Source: Lysobacter enzymogenes
GTDB taxonomy: Bacteria; Pseudomonadota; Gammaproteobacteria; Xanthomonadales; Xanthomonadaceae
Direction of reading: 5' to 3'
DNA: 64,000 nt
NCBI RefSeq assembly: GCF_023617245.1
Contig: NZ_CP067396.1
Coordinates: 682,001-746,000, forward strand
The notes beneath the pieces were generated by a model. That model worked only from the letters and a program-made list of their open reading frames with translations, made no database searches and was not told the DNA's origin. A program made the translations under genes and the position numbers. This document shows, piece by piece, positions 52,347-61,046 of the stretch. Each line of letters starts with the position of its first letter. The first letter of the stretch is position 1.

Positions 52347-53047
52347 GCGCGCCGACATCGACGCCAGCGCCCGCCGCCGGCGGCGCGCGCGAGCAGCTCG
52401 ACAAGGTCGTGCGCGATTTCGCCCGCGCCCAGCTCGGCCGCGAACTCGGCCAGGACGAACAGCAAGTGCTGGCGGCCTACGTGGCGCTGGTCGAGGCGCA
52501 GTCGCCGGCGCCCGCGACGGCGTCGCGCGGCGAGGTCGGCAATCTGTTCGACAGCGAACGCCAGCAGATCCAGGAGGTGATCCGGCAAAGCCTGCAGCGC
52601 ACCCAGTCCGCGGTCGCCAGCAACGCCCGCGCCGGCGAGGCCGCCGAACGCGAAGTGCTGGGCGTGGTCGAACGCGCGCAGTCGCTGCAGGACCTGATCC
52701 CGCCCAAGCCGGCGCCGGGCGCGCCGGCGCGGACCGCGCCGGCCACGCCGATGGAGCAGATCGCCGTGCGCTTGGGCGAATTGGTGCGCGAGGAAGTGCA
52801 GGCGTGCTTCCAGCGCGAGATCGGCCCGCTCGCGCGGCAATTGCAGCAAGTGATCGACGCCGCGCGCGCCAACGGGGTCTTGCCCGACGCCGACGCGCCC
52901 GCGCAGGAAAACGACGGTTCCGCGTCCTCCGACGAGTCGCGCGCAACCGCCCCGGACAGCGCCGACGCTGTTCGCCCCGACCGCGACAACAACTCCGATT
53001 CCGCCGCTCAGGCGAACGGCGGGGCCGCTTCACAAGGCAAGGCATGA
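52343..53047 (+). CDS. Coiled-coil accessory protein of the R-body locus
   Basis: A 234-residue soluble protein with long amphipathic helices (REQLDKVVRDFARAQLGREL, EVLGVVERAQSLQDLIPPKP, LGELVREEVQACFQREIGPL) and an acidic, Ser/Asp/Asn-rich disordered tail from about residue 190. I do not recognise a family. Its place between RebB genes and its coupling to the small upstream gene suggest a chaperone or assembly role. Confidence 0.7.
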   Translation: MSAPTSTPAPAAGGAREQLDKVVRDFARAQLGRELGQDEQQVLAAYVALVEAQSPAPATASRGEVGNLFDSERQQIQEVIRQSLQRTQSAVASNARAGEAAEREVLGVVERAQSLQDLIPPKPAPGAPARTAPATPMEQIAVRLGELVREEVQACFQREIGPLARQLQQVIDAARANGVLPDADAPAQENDGSASSDESRATAPDSADAVRPDRDNNSDSAAQANGGAASQGKA

Positions 53048-53103
53048 CTCGTTAATCAGCCATGTACGGCAGCGGCCGTACTTCACTTTCCAAGGAGCTC
53101 GAT

Positions 53104-53424
53104 ATGGCATTCCCGACCGCCGTCAACGATCAAATCACCGATGCCGTCACCCAGTCCAACGTCAAGGTCATCGGCGAAGCGCCGGCCTTCGCGATGGGTT
53201 CGATCTACCAGTCGATGGCCCACTCCACCGGCATCCTGTTCGAGAACGCCGTGGCTGCGCAGCAGCAGCAGAACTCGCTCTCGCAGGCGGCGGCCAACCA
53301 GGGCGTGATGCAGATCTACAGCGTCGACACCACCGCCGCCGCCGGCGCCACCGAGAAGGTCGCGCAGACCGGCGTGTCCGACAACCTCACCAGCCTGCTG
53401 ACCGTGCTGCGGGCGTTCAAGTAA
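53104..53424 (+). CDS. rebB: RebB family R-body protein
   Basis: A 106-residue RebB protein with the full family pattern: MAFPTAVNDQITDAVTQSNV, then FAMGSIYQSMAHSTGILFEN, AQQQQNSLSQAA and a C-terminal NQGVMQIYSVDTT segment. About three quarters identical by eye to the next gene. AAGGAG 8 bases upstream fixes the start at 53104 over the frame-extended 53062. A candidate main structural subunit of the R-body. Confidence 0.93.
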   Translation: MAFPTAVNDQITDAVTQSNVKVIGEAPAFAMGSIYQSMAHSTGILFENAVAAQQQQNSLSQAAANQGVMQIYSVDTTAAAGATEKVAQTGVSDNLTSLLTVLRAFK

Positions 53425-53527
53425 GGCCGGTTCGGCGCCCGATCCGCGTGATCGGGCCACGCGGCGCCCGCCCGGCATGAGGGCCGGCGTCGCAGCCTAG
53501 CCCCAACCCGATACCGAGGAGCGTTCC

Positions 53528-53866
53528 ATGGCATACCCCACCGCAGTCAACAACCAGATCACCGACGCCGTCACCCAGTCCAACGTCAAGGTCATCGCCG
53601 AAGGCCCGGCCTTCGCGATGGGCTCGATGTATCAGGCGTCGGCCCACTCCACCGGCATCCTGTTCGAGAACGCGATCGCGTCGCAGCAGCAGCAGACGTC
53701 GCTGTCGCAGGCCGCCACCAACCAGGGCGTGATGCAGATCTACACCGTCGACACCACCGCCGCGGCCGGCGCGACCGAGAAGATCGCGCAGACCGGCGTG
53801 GCCGACAACCTGACCAGCCTGATGACCGTGCTGCAGTCGTTCAAGAGCAATCCGTACGGCCCGTAA
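53528..53866 (+). CDS. rebB: RebB family R-body protein, paralog
   Basis: A 112-residue paralog of the preceding gene: MAYPTAVNNQITDAVTQSNV, FAMGSMYQASAHSTGILFEN, and NQGVMQIYTVDTTAAAGATE. It has six extra C-terminal residues (SNPYGP). Probably a co-assembling structural subunit. The two genes are separated by 103 bp that holds the hairpin CCCGATC-CGCGT-GATCGGG. A large hairpin without a T run follows at about 53881-53911. Confidence 0.93.
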   Translation: MAYPTAVNNQITDAVTQSNVKVIAEGPAFAMGSMYQASAHSTGILFENAIASQQQQTSLSQAATNQGVMQIYTVDTTAAAGATEKIAQTGVADNLTSLMTVLQSFKSNPYGP

Positions 53867-54000
53867 GGCCCGCGCCGCGCGATGCCGGGCCGGAACACGG
53901 CTCCGGCATCGTCGCTGCCGCATCCCGGCCGCGCCTGGCCGTGGCGAGCCGATTGGAATCGACCCGGGCCGCACGCGCTTCGCACTCAGCCGCTTCGCAC

Positions 54001-54165
54001 CGAGCCGCTTTGAATCGAGCCATTTTGAATCGAGCCGTTTCGAATCGAACCGTTTCGAATCGAACCGCTTCGAGCCGAACCGTTTCGAGCCGAACCGTTT
54101 CGAGCCGAACCGTTTCGAGCCGAACCGCTTCGGACTGACTCGCTTCGAACCGACTCGATTCGAAC
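54001..54165. repeat. 15-bp tandem repeat (minisatellite)
   Basis: About eleven units of 15 bp, consensus CGAACCGTTTCGAGC. Units starting at 54076, 54091 and 54106 are identical, and edge units are degraded (TTGAAT, TCGAAT variants). Related TCGAT/CGATCC sequence continues to about 54230. It lies in the 540-bp gap between the last rebB and the Crp/Fnr gene. Confidence 0.92.
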
Positions 54166-54405
54166 AGTTTCGCCCCGGATCGATCCGCGTCGGTTCGATC
54201 CGATCCGATCCGAACCCAGCCGAGCCGCATCGATCCGCGCGCCGCGTCCGCGGCGCGGGTCGCCGGTCGCTTGCCGCGTCCGCGCCGTGCCGACGTCCAC
54301 AGGGGGCGTTATGAATCCTGCCACCGGCCGCGCCCGCGGCCGTTCCGGAGCCTTCTGCCGCGGCGTCCGGGCCGTCCTTCGCCTTGCCCGCCGCAACCCG
54401 CGCCG

Positions 54406-55224
54406 ATGCGCGGGTCGGCCGGCCGCCGCGCCGTGCGCGCGGCCGGGCGCATGGCCCTGAGCGCCGCCGACGGCGCCGCGGTGCGCAGGCGCCGCTGGGG
54501 CCTGGACCGCTGCGCGCTGCTGCGCGGCCTGCCGGTCACGCTGCTGGAACACATCGCCCGCCACAGCAGCGAGGCCAATCTGGAAGAAGGCGACGCGCTG
54601 TTCTTCAAGAACGATCCCAGCGACTGCCTCGCCTTCGTCGTGCACGGGCGCATCTACAAGCTGCTGTACGGCCCGGACGGACAGGAGCTGATCGTGGACA
54701 CGATCGAGAGCGGCGAGACCGTCGACGAGACGCCGCTGCTGGACACCCACGCGCACACCTTCACCGCGGTCGCCTACAGCCCGACCCGGGTGCTGCTGCT
54801 GCCGCGCCGGCACTTTCCCAGCCTGACCAACGATCCGGTGGTGATCGAGCGCGCCCACGCCTCGCTGTGCCTGCGCCTGCGCCAGGCGGTGGAGAGTCTG
54901 GAGACGATGTGCCTGCACCGGCTCGAATCGCGTCTGGCGCGCTATCTGCTGTCGCTGATGCACAACCAGCCGCAGCCGCGCGGCGGCGATTTCGAAGTGG
55001 CGCTGCCGCCGACCCAGAGCATCCTGGCGGCGATGGTCAACGCCAGCCGGCCGAAGTTGAACGCGCAGTTGCAGACCTGGCACCGCAGCGGCCTGGTCAG
55101 CCGCAAGCGCAACATCCTGCGCATCAACGACATCGACCAGTTCCGCTGCAAGGCCTACCTGGGCCGCGACTTCGAGCGGCCGGGCGGCCGCGCGCGCGCC
55201 GGGTCCGCGTGGCGCAACGCCTGA
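54406..55224 (+). CDS. Crp/Fnr family regulator of the R-body locus (RebR-like)
   Basis: A 272-residue regulator. A cyclic-nucleotide-binding-type beta barrel spans ~45-160 (ALLRGLPVTLLEHIARHSSE, FVVHGRIYKLLYGPDGQELI). The dimer helix follows (ESLETMCLHRLESRLARYLL), then a Crp-type winged helix (PPTQSILAAMVNASRPKLNA, WHRSGLVSRKRNILRIND). No FNR-type cysteine cluster at the N-terminus. Start is uncertain: ATG 54406 or 54451, neither with a good ribosome site. R-body loci in other Proteobacteria are controlled by Crp/Fnr-type RebR proteins, which fits its place here. Confidence 0.8.
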   Translation: MRGSAGRRAVRAAGRMALSAADGAAVRRRRWGLDRCALLRGLPVTLLEHIARHSSEANLEEGDALFFKNDPSDCLAFVVHGRIYKLLYGPDGQELIVDTIESGETVDETPLLDTHAHTFTAVAYSPTRVLLLPRRHFPSLTNDPVVIERAHASLCLRLRQAVESLETMCLHRLESRLARYLLSLMHNQPQPRGGDFEVALPPTQSILAAMVNASRPKLNAQLQTWHRSGLVSRKRNILRINDIDQFRCKAYLGRDFERPGGRARAGSAWRNA

Positions 55225-55302
55225 GCGCGGGCGCCGGCGGCGCCCGCGACGACGCCGACCGCTCGCGCGGCCGGCGTCGCGGGCCACGCCCGCACGCGGG
55301 CA

Positions 55303-56169
55303 TCAGCCGTTGCGGCAGGCGTCGCGCGGCAGCGCGCGCAGCAGTTCGCTGGCGTCCTTGAGCAGCCCGTCGAAGTCGTTCTTGTTGTCGGCCGGGCAGA
55401 AGTCCTTGAGCCGGGTGCCGTTGGAACGGTACTCGACCTGGAACACGGCCTTGTTGCGCTTGATGAACTCCTTGTACCCGCCGCATTCGTCGTGCTGGTT
55501 GCATTCCTCGTTGAGCGCCCAGTCGGCGAACGCGGCCGCGTACGGCGCCATCTCCGGCCCGTTCTTCAGGCCCATCGACAGGCCGCGCGCATGCGCCGCG
55601 TCGACCAACAGCTGCAGATAGTGCAGCGAATCCTCCATGGTCAGGTCGAAGCCGGTGTTCTCCTCGCCCTGGTTGAAGGAATCGTCCAGGTCCGGCTCGA
55701 CGCCGTCGCAACCCTTGGCGCGGGCCTTGTCCAGGCGCGCGGTCATGATCGGCATCAGTGCGTCGGTCATGCGCACGTCGATCCAGTACTCGTCCTCGAA
55801 GCCGTCCATCGGCTTGCCGATCAGGCCGGGCACCTTGCGGAACTCGGCGGCGTCGGCGCGCTGGATGTTGTAGCTGCCGACTTCGGTGTAGCACACCACG
55901 TAGATGCCCTTGGCCTTGAGCCGGGCGACTTCGGCGGCGGAGGTCGCGTCCAGGTCGATGTCGAGCATCTTCTTCGGATTGGCCAAGCCGTCGAGCATCG
56001 AGGTGTTGGCGGCGCGGCCGTCGAGTTGCCAGTTCCAGCTGGTGCCCGGGGTCAGCGGCTTCCAGGTCGGGGCGGCGGCTTCGGCGCGGACGGCGGGAGC
56101 CTGCGCGTGGACGCCGGGGCCGCAGAGCGCGGCGGAGAGGGCCAGGGCGATGAGCGCGAACTTGTTCAT
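55303..56169 (-). CDS. Secreted GH114-like endo-alpha-1,4-polygalactosaminidase
   Basis: A 288-residue exported protein with a signal peptide (~1-22, ending VHAQ). The mature part matches the GH114/TM1410-like TIM barrel: opening SWNWQLDG, then VVCYTEVGSYNIQ, GCDGVEPDLDD (acidic catalytic region) and GLSMGLKNGPE. Family enzymes cleave alpha-1,4-linked galactosamine polymers; the PelA hydrolase domain is a relative. Four or more cysteines near the C-terminus (NEECNQHDECGG) may form disulfides. Divergent from a diguanylate cyclase. Confidence 0.85.
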   Translation of the reverse strand: MNKFALIALALSAALCGPGVHAQAPAVRAEAAAPTWKPLTPGTSWNWQLDGRAANTSMLDGLANPKKMLDIDLDATSAAEVARLKAKGIYVVCYTEVGSYNIQRADAAEFRKVPGLIGKPMDGFEDEYWIDVRMTDALMPIMTARLDKARAKGCDGVEPDLDDSFNQGEENTGFDLTMEDSLHYLQLLVDAAHARGLSMGLKNGPEMAPYAAAFADWALNEECNQHDECGGYKEFIKRNKAVFQVEYRSNGTRLKDFCPADNKNDFDGLLKDASELLRALPRDACRNG

Positions 56170-56719
56170 TGCATCTCCAGAATCGGAATGTAGGGAATCG
56201 GACGGAGGGGACGTGCGAGGCGGACCGCGCCGCCCGCGGCTCCCACGCGCCGTCGCGCCGCGCGCCAGCGGCGGATCGGTCGCGGCCGGCCCGGGCGCGC
56301 GAGCGCCGGGCGGCGATGGGGGATGGGGGCGACGTCGGCGGCGCGCAGCGGCTCCTGCCGTGCTTCCTGCGCGCGTGGATTGCGATTGCGCGGCCCGGGC
56401 GGCGGGGCGCGAACGCCAGGGGCGTCGCGCACCGTCGCGGCCCCGGGGCCGCCCGCGATCGGCCCGCGACTGCGGCCCGACCGGGGACGCCAGCATCGCG
56501 GCGGCGGCCGGCAACGAAACCGGCGCGACTTCTCAGCTTGACCGACGCTTACAAATCCCGCGCGCCGCGGCGGCCTCGGTGAACAGGCGGCGGCCGCGGC
56601 CGCGACCGGAATCCACGTCCCAGTTCCGCGCTCGCCGCGCCGCCATCGGTGCCGGCGCCGGCCGGCCGACCGTATACCGTGGGCTATCCTCCACAGGCTG
56701 AAAACACGTTGCTGAGGAA
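56170..56719. other. Divergent intergenic region
   Basis: 550 bp between the GH114-like and diguanylate cyclase genes. GC-rich and without a supported ORF. AT-richer sequence with TATACC and TATCCT lies at about 56675-56692, close to the cyclase start. Confidence 0.4.
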
Positions 56720-58396
56720 ATGGAACGGTCCTGGCGCCTACTCTGGCAGACCCTGCTGACCCTGCTGGGTCTGAGCGCAGCGGCGTTGGCGTGCGCGCAG
56801 CCGTTCGTGGTCGCGCGGCTCGGCCCCGGCGCCGACCCGCCGTTGGCGCAGGTGCTGGCGGGGCGCTACGACGCGCGCTTCGCGCCGGTGGCCGGCGAAC
56901 GCATCGCCTATCCCGATCGCCGCATGCAGTGGCTGCGCCTGACCGCGACCGCCGACGTCGGCGAAGACCAACTGCCGCAACTGGTGATCGACCAGCCCTA
57001 CCGCAAGTTCTTCGACATCTGGCGCCACCGCGACGCCGACCCGGTGCGGCGCGCGCTGCACGGCCGCGGCAGCGAGTTCCAGCATTCCTCGCGGTTCGTG
57101 GTCTATCCGCTGGAAGGCGGCCTGCGCAAGGGCGAGGTGATCTACCTGCGCACCTACGCGACCGAGTTCACCCCCTCGACCCTGCGCATCGAACCGCTGG
57201 CGCAGGTGCACCGCCAGGACATGGGCCACGTCGCCCTGCGCAGCGTGGTGCTGACCGCGCTCGGCGCGACCGCGATCCTGGCGTTCGGTTTCTGGGTCGG
57301 CCTGCGCGAGCGCGGCTACGCCTACCTGTGCCTGACCCTGCTGGTGCAGACCGTCAACCTGGCGGTGGAGGGCGGCGAGATCCGCATGATCCCGTGGCTG
57401 TACGAGGTGCTGCCCAATCGCCGCACCAACGTCGTGCTGAACACCGCCGCGACCCTCGCCAGCGTGCGCTTCCTGATGTTCTACCTCGACCTGCGCACCA
57501 CCCAGGCCGGAGTGGCCAAGGTGCTCAACGTCTGCAGCTGGGTGCTGGGCGCGTTGCTGGCGGTATCGCTGGTGCAGACCTGGAAGCTCAGCGCCAGCTT
57601 CGGCAACCTGGTGCTGCTGGTGCTGATCGGCGCGGTGTTCTATGCCTGCGCGGTAGCGATTTCGCGGCGCCAGCACGAGGCTTATTTCCTCGCCGGCGCC
57701 TGGGTGCCGTTGCTGGCGGTGCTGGTGGTGCTGGTCGGCGGCTTCCAGAAATGGTGGCCGATGTTCGCCTGGCTGGAATACGCCTATCCGCTCGGCCTGG
57801 TGTTCGGCGGCCTGGGCCTGCTGCTGGGCCTGGCCGCCAAGCTGCAGAAGCTGCGCGAGGACCACGACACTGCCAAGCACCGCGCCACCTACGACCGCCT
57901 GACCAGCGTGATGAACCGGCAGGCGATCGAGCAGAGCCTGCGCGAGGCGATCCTCGAAGCCCATCGCAGCCGGCGGCCGTTGACCGTGGTGTTCTTCGAC
58001 ATCGACCACTTCAAGCGCATCAACGACGAACACGGCCACAGCGCCGGCGACGAAGCCTTGCGCACGGTCGCCGAGCGCACCCGCAACCGGCTGCGCGCGA
58101 CCGACCTGTGCGGCCGCTACGGCGGCGACGAGATCCTGGTCGGCCTGCCCGGCACGCGCCTGGAGCAAGGCCTGGTGGTGGCCGAACACCTGCGCCGCGC
58201 GGTCGGCGCCAACCCGCCCAGCGTGCACGGCCGCGCGCTCAACCTGAGCCTGAGCATGGGCGTGGCCGAACTGCGCCCGGGCGAGAACTTCGACCAGTTG
58301 CTCGAACGCGCCGACGCGGCGCTGTACGCGAGCAAGGCCGGCGGCCGCGACCGGGTCACCGTGCAGCGCGCGGCGATGGAGGAAGTGGCGATCTGA
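56720..58396 (+). CDS. Membrane diguanylate cyclase (7TM-DISM-type sensor, GGDEF domain)
   Basis: A 558-residue protein. A signal peptide (~1-26) leads to a periplasmic 7TMR-DISM-like extracellular domain (~27-170). Seven transmembrane helices follow (~175-380), a coiled-coil linker (KLQKLREDHDTAKHR), and a GGDEF domain (~390-550). The active-site loop reads GGDEI, a tolerated variant of GGDEF; metal and substrate residues are present (FFDIDHFKRINDEHGHSAGD, SMGVAEL). An RxxD inhibitory site is not obvious. It should make c-di-GMP in response to a periplasmic ligand. Confidence 0.92.
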   Translation: MERSWRLLWQTLLTLLGLSAAALACAQPFVVARLGPGADPPLAQVLAGRYDARFAPVAGERIAYPDRRMQWLRLTATADVGEDQLPQLVIDQPYRKFFDIWRHRDADPVRRALHGRGSEFQHSSRFVVYPLEGGLRKGEVIYLRTYATEFTPSTLRIEPLAQVHRQDMGHVALRSVVLTALGATAILAFGFWVGLRERGYAYLCLTLLVQTVNLAVEGGEIRMIPWLYEVLPNRRTNVVLNTAATLASVRFLMFYLDLRTTQAGVAKVLNVCSWVLGALLAVSLVQTWKLSASFGNLVLLVLIGAVFYACAVAISRRQHEAYFLAGAWVPLLAVLVVLVGGFQKWWPMFAWLEYAYPLGLVFGGLGLLLGLAAKLQKLREDHDTAKHRATYDRLTSVMNRQAIEQSLREAILEAHRSRRPLTVVFFDIDHFKRINDEHGHSAGDEALRTVAERTRNRLRATDLCGRYGGDEILVGLPGTRLEQGLVVAEHLRRAVGANPPSVHGRALNLSLSMGVAELRPGENFDQLLERADAALYASKAGGRDRVTVQRAAMEEVAI

Positions 58397-58442
58397 GCCG
58401 CCGCGGGCCGGCGCCGCGGCGCCGGCTGCCCATGTCATCGAT

Positions 58443-58535
58443 ATGACGGGACTTTCCGATCAGGCGGTGAAGGCGTTGCAGCAATCGCTGCAGGGTTCGA
58501 AGGTTCGAATCATCTATGTCAAGGGCGACCAATGA
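58443..58535 (+). pseudogene. 30-codon ORF, possible tail of a lost toxin
   Basis: A 30-residue ORF (begins MTGLSDQAVKALQQ, ends RIIYVKGDQ) whose stop overlaps the next start by ATGA. The pattern of an amphipathic helix and a terminal strand resembles the end of a toxin domain more than a complete protein. Together with the immunity-like gene behind it, it looks like the remnant of a displaced toxin C-terminus. It could also be a short coupled leader peptide. Confidence 0.4.
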
Positions 58536-58885
58536 CGACCAGCGCTATCAGGTTCAAGGGGCACTCTGTGTTTGTCGCGGACGTGGAGCTACGGGAGTGG
58601 GTCAAGGCTATCGCTTGGAGCCTGCCGTCATTCGTCACCGACGAAGCCGGCAGCGATGGCGGGTGGCTTTTGCTGGCCTGCGATGAATGGATAAACGATC
58701 ACGAGAATCTTCCGCCGGGGCTGCGGGATATCGAGTTGGACGAGGTGTTGTTGACGACGGAACGTGTCGATGACTTTCGGGGTTATCTGCTGTCGCTGCC
58801 GGACTCGGAGGCCGGCGGCCATGGCTATGACGCGAAAACCGCGCATTCGGTAGCAGGCAGGGTGGTGCAGGAATTGTTGAGGTAG
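58532..58885 (+). CDS. Orphan immunity-like protein
   Basis: A 117-residue acidic protein of unknown family. Notable segments are FKGHSVFVADVELREWVKAI, GGWLLLACDEWINDHENLPP and a helical C-terminus (HSVAGRVVQELL). It resembles small immunity proteins of polymorphic toxin systems in size, acidity and coupling to an upstream fragment. Local GC is lower than in flanking genes. No functional toxin is present beside it. Confidence 0.6.
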   Translation: MTTSAIRFKGHSVFVADVELREWVKAIAWSLPSFVTDEAGSDGGWLLLACDEWINDHENLPPGLRDIELDEVLLTTERVDDFRGYLLSLPDSEAGGHGYDAKTAHSVAGRVVQELLR

Positions 58886-59011
58886 GTACTTTCGGGAATC
58901 GGTCGCGTGGCTATTGCCTGAACTGTCTCGTGCGTTGATATCCACGTCGACGGGATGTGGTAACGCGAATCGGAGTTCGCGGCGATACCGGCCTCATTAC
59001 GATGGACAAAA

Positions 59012-59287
59012 ATGTCGGTCGATCTGATCGCGCAGCAGCTGCAAAGCGAGGGGTTCGTAGCCGAGATCTATTCGGTCGAACCGCCGGTGATCCATGGCGG
59101 AACCGAAACAAGGCAATCGCGCGGGATAAAGGTCTACGCCCGCGGATTCTCCGTTCGACGCGGCGATGCAGTCTGGCTTGTCTCCTTGCCTGTCGGGCAG
59201 ACGGTGGAGGTTTGTTCCGTGGAGAACGACAAGGACGTGGCGGCTTGCGTCGTCGCGCATTTCGACAAGCATGGGCTTGTGGACTAG
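59012..59287 (+). CDS. Small hypothetical protein, possibly a second orphan immunity gene
   Basis: A 91-residue protein with alternating strands (GFVAEIYSVEPPVIHGG, IKVYARGFSVRRGDAVWLVS) and a C-terminal helix (DVAACVVAHFDKHGL). No signal or membrane segment. Like the preceding gene it is lower in GC and isolated. Function unknown; an immunity role is suggested only by context. Confidence 0.5.
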   Translation: MSVDLIAQQLQSEGFVAEIYSVEPPVIHGGTETRQSRGIKVYARGFSVRRGDAVWLVSLPVGQTVEVCSVENDKDVAACVVAHFDKHGLVD

Positions 59288-59543
59288 CGGCTGAGCCGGG
59301 TGCGCGACCGGCGGGGAAGGTCGAGGCGGGGCGCTGCGTTCTCGCGTCGCCGCACTGGTCGCGACGCGAGCGACGACGCGGCGTCGACTCCGCGCCACCG
59401 TTAGCGGGCAACGTCCACAAGTCCGGTAGAGATATGAACTGGTGCGGACGGCGAACGCCGTCCACGGCTGGTCGGGCTGCGCGGTCGGCTTTGTCGGATC
59501 CGTGTATGCGGCGATCGAGACGGTGCGAGTCGTTCGGTTGCAC

Positions 59544-61046
59544 TCAGGCCCGCGAACGACAGCCCGCCAGCACCTTACGGACCACTTCGAATCCGCTCTG
59601 CATACGATGCGGAAGCGCCGACGCGAATCCGAACACCAAACCGCCGCGCCCGCTCTCGCCGTATTTCGACAAGGGATGCACGACGATTCCTGCTTCGGCG
59701 CACGCCGCGCTGACGGCGCGGTCGTCCAGCCCGGCGGCCGCATCGGTGAATCGCGTAGCCACGTGCATTCCGGCGACGGCCGGGCCGAAGTCCAGCCACG
59801 GCCGCACTACCTGCACGTGTTCCAGAAACGCCAAACGCCGCTGGTCGTACGCCGCCCGCGTCTTGCGCAAATGCCGGCCGAGGTGTCCTTCTTCGATGAA
59901 AGCCGCCAGCACGCCCTGCATCAGCAGCGCGGTATGCCCGTCGGCGATGTGCTTGGCGTCGACGAACGCGTCGATCAACGGTTCGGGCACGATGGCGTAG
60001 GCGATGCGCAGTGCGGGGAACAGGATCTTGTTGAAGCTGCCGATGTAAACGACGCGGCCGCGTTCGTCCATGGCCTGCAGCGAGGCGATGGGCCGGCCTT
60101 CGTAGCGGTAGTCGCCGTCGTAGTCGTCTTCGAGCACGTAGGCGTCGCGCTCGTGGGCCCAGTCGAGCAGGGCGCGGCGGCGCGATAGCGAGAGTTCGAC
60201 GCCCAACGGGTATTGGTGCGCGGGCGTCAGATAAGCCAGGCGCGCGTCGGGCGCGGCCACGAGGCCGGCGGCGACATCGAGGCCTTCGTCGTCGATGCGG
60301 ACGTCGACGATGTCCAGACCGGCGCTGCGCAGGCCGTGCCGCGCCGGCGGGTAGCCCGGCGACTCGCACCAGGCGCGGTCGCCGGGATCGGCCAGCGCTT
60401 TCGCCGCGAGTTCGACGGCCTGTTGGGTGCTGGTGACCACGACGACCTGCTCGGCCGAGCAGCGCACCGCGCGCATCGCCGAGGCGTGCGCGGCGATGGC
60501 GCGGCGCAGTGCCGGCAGGCCGTTGCTCGCGCCGTAGTGCCAGTAATCGTCGCCGCTGCGCGCGGCTTCGCGTTGCAGCAGGCGGTTCCAGGTCTGGCGC
60601 GGGAACAGGTCGGTCGGCGGCAGCGATGGCGTGAACGGCGTGGCCGCGGCTGGCGCGTAGTGGCCGGGATACGCGCGCAGCGCTTCGGCACGACGCGAAA
60701 GCCGGCGGGGAGCGGCGTCGGGGAGCGCGACGCGACTGCTATCAGGACGCAGCGGCGGCGCGTCGCGTTCGGGCAAGCGCGCGGCGACGAAACTGCCGGC
60801 GCCGCGGCGGCGAACGATGTAGCCGTCGGCGACGAGTTGGTCGAGCGCCCAGTCGACGGTGTTGCGGGCGACGCCGAGGTCGTGGGCCAGGGTGCGCGCC
60901 GACGGCAGGCGCGCCTCGGGCGGCAGCGCGCCGCTGAGGATCGCGGCGCGGATGCGTTCGCCGATGCGCGCATAGGCCGGCTGGCCGGCCTCGGGTTCCA
61001 GCCCGGTGACGTCGACGCTGAATACGGAGCCGGCATGCTTGGCCAT
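59544..61046 (-). CDS. MocR family regulator, PdxR type
   Basis: A 500-residue GntR-aminotransferase fusion. The winged helix spans ~20-90 (AYARIGERIRAAILSGALPP, LAHDLGVARNTVDWALDQLV). The PLP fold-type I domain follows (~120-500), with YLTPAHQYPLGVELSLSRR, YVLEDDYDGDYRYEG and the PLP-lysine segment VVYIGSFNKILFPALRIAY. This HQYP/DYDGE-type pattern is typical of the PdxR subgroup, which activates PLP synthesis genes. No pdx gene is adjacent in the window. The next minus gene upstream is divided from it by 133 bp. Confidence 0.92.
   Translation of the reverse strand: MAKHAGSVFSVDVTGLEPEAGQPAYARIGERIRAAILSGALPPEARLPSARTLAHDLGVARNTVDWALDQLVADGYIVRRRGAGSFVAARLPERDAPPLRPDSSRVALPDAAPRRLSRRAEALRAYPGHYAPAAATPFTPSLPPTDLFPRQTWNRLLQREAARSGDDYWHYGASNGLPALRRAIAAHASAMRAVRCSAEQVVVVTSTQQAVELAAKALADPGDRAWCESPGYPPARHGLRSAGLDIVDVRIDDEGLDVAAGLVAAPDARLAYLTPAHQYPLGVELSLSRRRALLDWAHERDAYVLEDDYDGDYRYEGRPIASLQAMDERGRVVYIGSFNKILFPALRIAYAIVPEPLIDAFVDAKHIADGHTALLMQGVLAAFIEEGHLGRHLRKTRAAYDQRRLAFLEHVQVVRPWLDFGPAVAGMHVATRFTDAAAGLDDRAVSAACAEAGIVVHPLSKYGESGRGGLVFGFASALPHRMQSGFEVVRKVLAGCRSRA

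Noticed and set aside
54001..54165. CRISPR-like array
   Set aside because: Units are contiguous 15-mers without spacers and no cas genes are near.
53841..54230. Minus-strand ORF encoding pentapeptide-like repeats (VRLET units)
   Set aside because: The five-residue period is forced by the 15-bp DNA repeat and appears in every frame. The ORF also runs into the end of rebB and lacks a ribosome site.
56738..58438. 566-codon minus-strand ORF antisense to the diguanylate cyclase
   Set aside because: Product is Gln/His/Ala-rich shadow sequence; the plus-strand frame has a clear GGDEF domain and membrane helices.
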